Shown: piece by piece, positions 63,333 through 64,000 of the stretch
How the letters are laid out: every line of letters starts with the position of its first letter
How positions within the stretch are numbered: the first letter of the stretch is position 1
Origin: Daejeonella sp. H1SJ63
GTDB lineage: Bacteria > Bacteroidota > Bacteroidia > Sphingobacteriales > Sphingobacteriaceae
Direction: 5' to 3'
Assembly (NCBI RefSeq): GCF_029360775.1
Contig: NZ_JARKMZ010000007.1
Location: 1-64,000 of the forward strand
Length of the DNA stretch: 64,000 nt
Translations under genes and position numbers: made by a program
Notes under the pieces: generated by a model
What the model saw: the letters and a program-made list of their open reading frames with translations, nothing else
Told to the model about the DNA's origin: nothing
Database searches by the model: none

Positions 63333-64000
63333 TTATCCCCTGAGTGCAGACATGATCACATCATAAACCTTTGTTGCAGGGATTGAATCTACCGTATGTT
63401 TATAATCAGAAATCAATACAGGCTGATATTCGGGAAGGGCCCCGGTTCTGCCATGCGAACCTTTAATCAGAGATGCATCCAAAGGAATAACATCCATCAC
63501 ATATCTGAACCCTGCCTTTTTCTTAAGGAGCTTATACCCTGCACGAAGTTTGGAACTCATAAACATCTCAACCGGATCATAGCCTGGTTTTTTATGAATA
63601 TCCACACACCGTGCATAATCAGGTGCTTTCTCATCGTCGAGCCAGAAATAATAAGTAAACCAGCTGTCTTCATCAGCCATAAGTACCAGATCTCCTGAAC
63701 GTTCATGATTTATATGATGCTCAGCCTGTTGCTCTTTATCCAGAATCAATTCTACCCCCTTCACCTCTTGCAGCAATGAAATTACCTGGTTTTTCACTGA
63801 TGGATCATTGATATATACATGAGCAACCTGATGGTCAGCTACCACAAAAGCTTTGGAAGCACCCGGATCCAACAGTTCGAGACCTCTTTCCTCGCGGATA
63901 CCCAACAATCCATGTTCTCTGAATAAACGGTTCAGATGCAATGGATGTTTAACCGGAGCTATCCCATATTCTGAAAGCAGAATAACTTTAGCTGATTTTT
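63333..64000 (-). CDS. Alkaline-phosphatase-superfamily protein, 3' part
   Basis: The frame is open from the stop at 63333 to the window edge, so the 5' part lies beyond 64000. Upstream of an internal TTG at 63941 the same frame reads VILLSEYGIAPVKHPLHLNRLFREHG, which fits the nucleotide pyrophosphatase/type I phosphodiesterase group of the alkaline-phosphatase superfamily. Later blocks include LMADEDSWFTYYFWLDDEKAPDYARCVDIHKKPGYDPVEMF and SLIKGSHGRTG, where the metal-binding histidine would stand. No signal peptide can be judged because the N-terminus is missing. It is probably an independent gene from the sigma factor. Confidence 0.75.
   Translation of the reverse strand, partial: KSAKVILLSEYGIAPVKHPLHLNRLFREHGLLGIREERGLELLDPGASKAFVVADHQVAHVYINDPSVKNQVISLLQEVKGVELILDKEQQAEHHINHERSGDLVLMADEDSWFTYYFWLDDEKAPDYARCVDIHKKPGYDPVEMFMSSKLRAGYKLLKKKAGFRYVMDVIPLDASLIKGSHGRTGALPEYQPVLISDYKHTVDSIPATKVYDVIMSALRG

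Overview
The window reads as the chromosome of a member of the Bacteroidota, most likely the Sphingobacteriaceae/Pedobacter side of the phylum. This rests on gene families: a SusC/SusD pair with its own FecR and ECF sigma factor, a PorP/SprF protein next to an OmpA protein and a giant adhesin with a gliding-motility-type C-terminal domain (type IX secretion), twin-arginine Gfo/Idh proteins, and start regions poor in Shine-Dalgarno sequence. No rRNA, tRNA, CRISPR, integrase or transposase is visible.

Region 1 (1-1519) holds an exported TlpA-like thioredoxin and an exported rhodanese-like protein. Upstream are a perfect CRP/FNR-type palindrome and one copy of a dispersed palindromic repeat. Region 2 (1865-18209) is a large exopolysaccharide locus. 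A very tight + strand operon encodes a stand-alone receiver, a receiver-fused sugar transferase, a half-size TolC protein, a Wzz/BY-kinase-like co-polymerase, a processive-type GT2, a 42-residue membrane peptide, an O-antigen-ligase/polymerase, a methyltransferase, a hexapeptide acyltransferase and a glycosyltransferase. A minus-strand methyltransferase/GT4 pair and a second + strand group (GT2, fused GT2, Wzx-type flippase) follow. Region 3 (18220-27313, minus) is a type IX-secreted 2009-residue repeat adhesin with its PorP/SprF and OmpA partners.

Region 4 (28726-39315, +) extends the polysaccharide theme. Two GT2 enzymes are followed by a sulfation module (arylsulfotransferase-like protein, 58-residue membrane peptide, PAPS sulfotransferase, APS kinase) and then a one-module NRPS (C-A-T-T-TE) whose adenylation pocket reads as glycine. 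Region 5 (39312-45684) has a duplicated-domain secreted protein, a TauE/SafE permease, and a dinB-dnaE damage-tolerance operon behind a palindromic operator.

Region 6 (45746-63256, minus) is a sugar-utilisation locus: ECF sigma, FecR, SusC with STN domain, SusD, then a series of exported enzymes (Gfo/Idh/MocA oxidoreductase, DUF1080 hydrolase, a ThuA/sugar dehydrogenase/PKD/cytochrome c/CBM-like fusion, amidohydrolase-deacetylase, SelA-like PLP enzyme, cytochrome c, lactonase). Together they look like a cell-envelope oxidative pathway for a glycoside or amino sugar, with electrons passed to c-type cytochromes. A 427-bp unit carrying a GxxExxY gene between near-perfect inverted repeats sits inside this locus, and an in-frame palindrome lies in the signal-peptide region of the Gfo/Idh gene. 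The window ends in the 3' part of an alkaline-phosphatase-superfamily gene.

The most promising leads are the envelope oxidative amino-sugar pathway, the GxxExxY inverted-repeat unit, the sulfation plus glycine-NRPS addition to the exopolysaccharide locus, and the dinB-dnaE operon with its operator.
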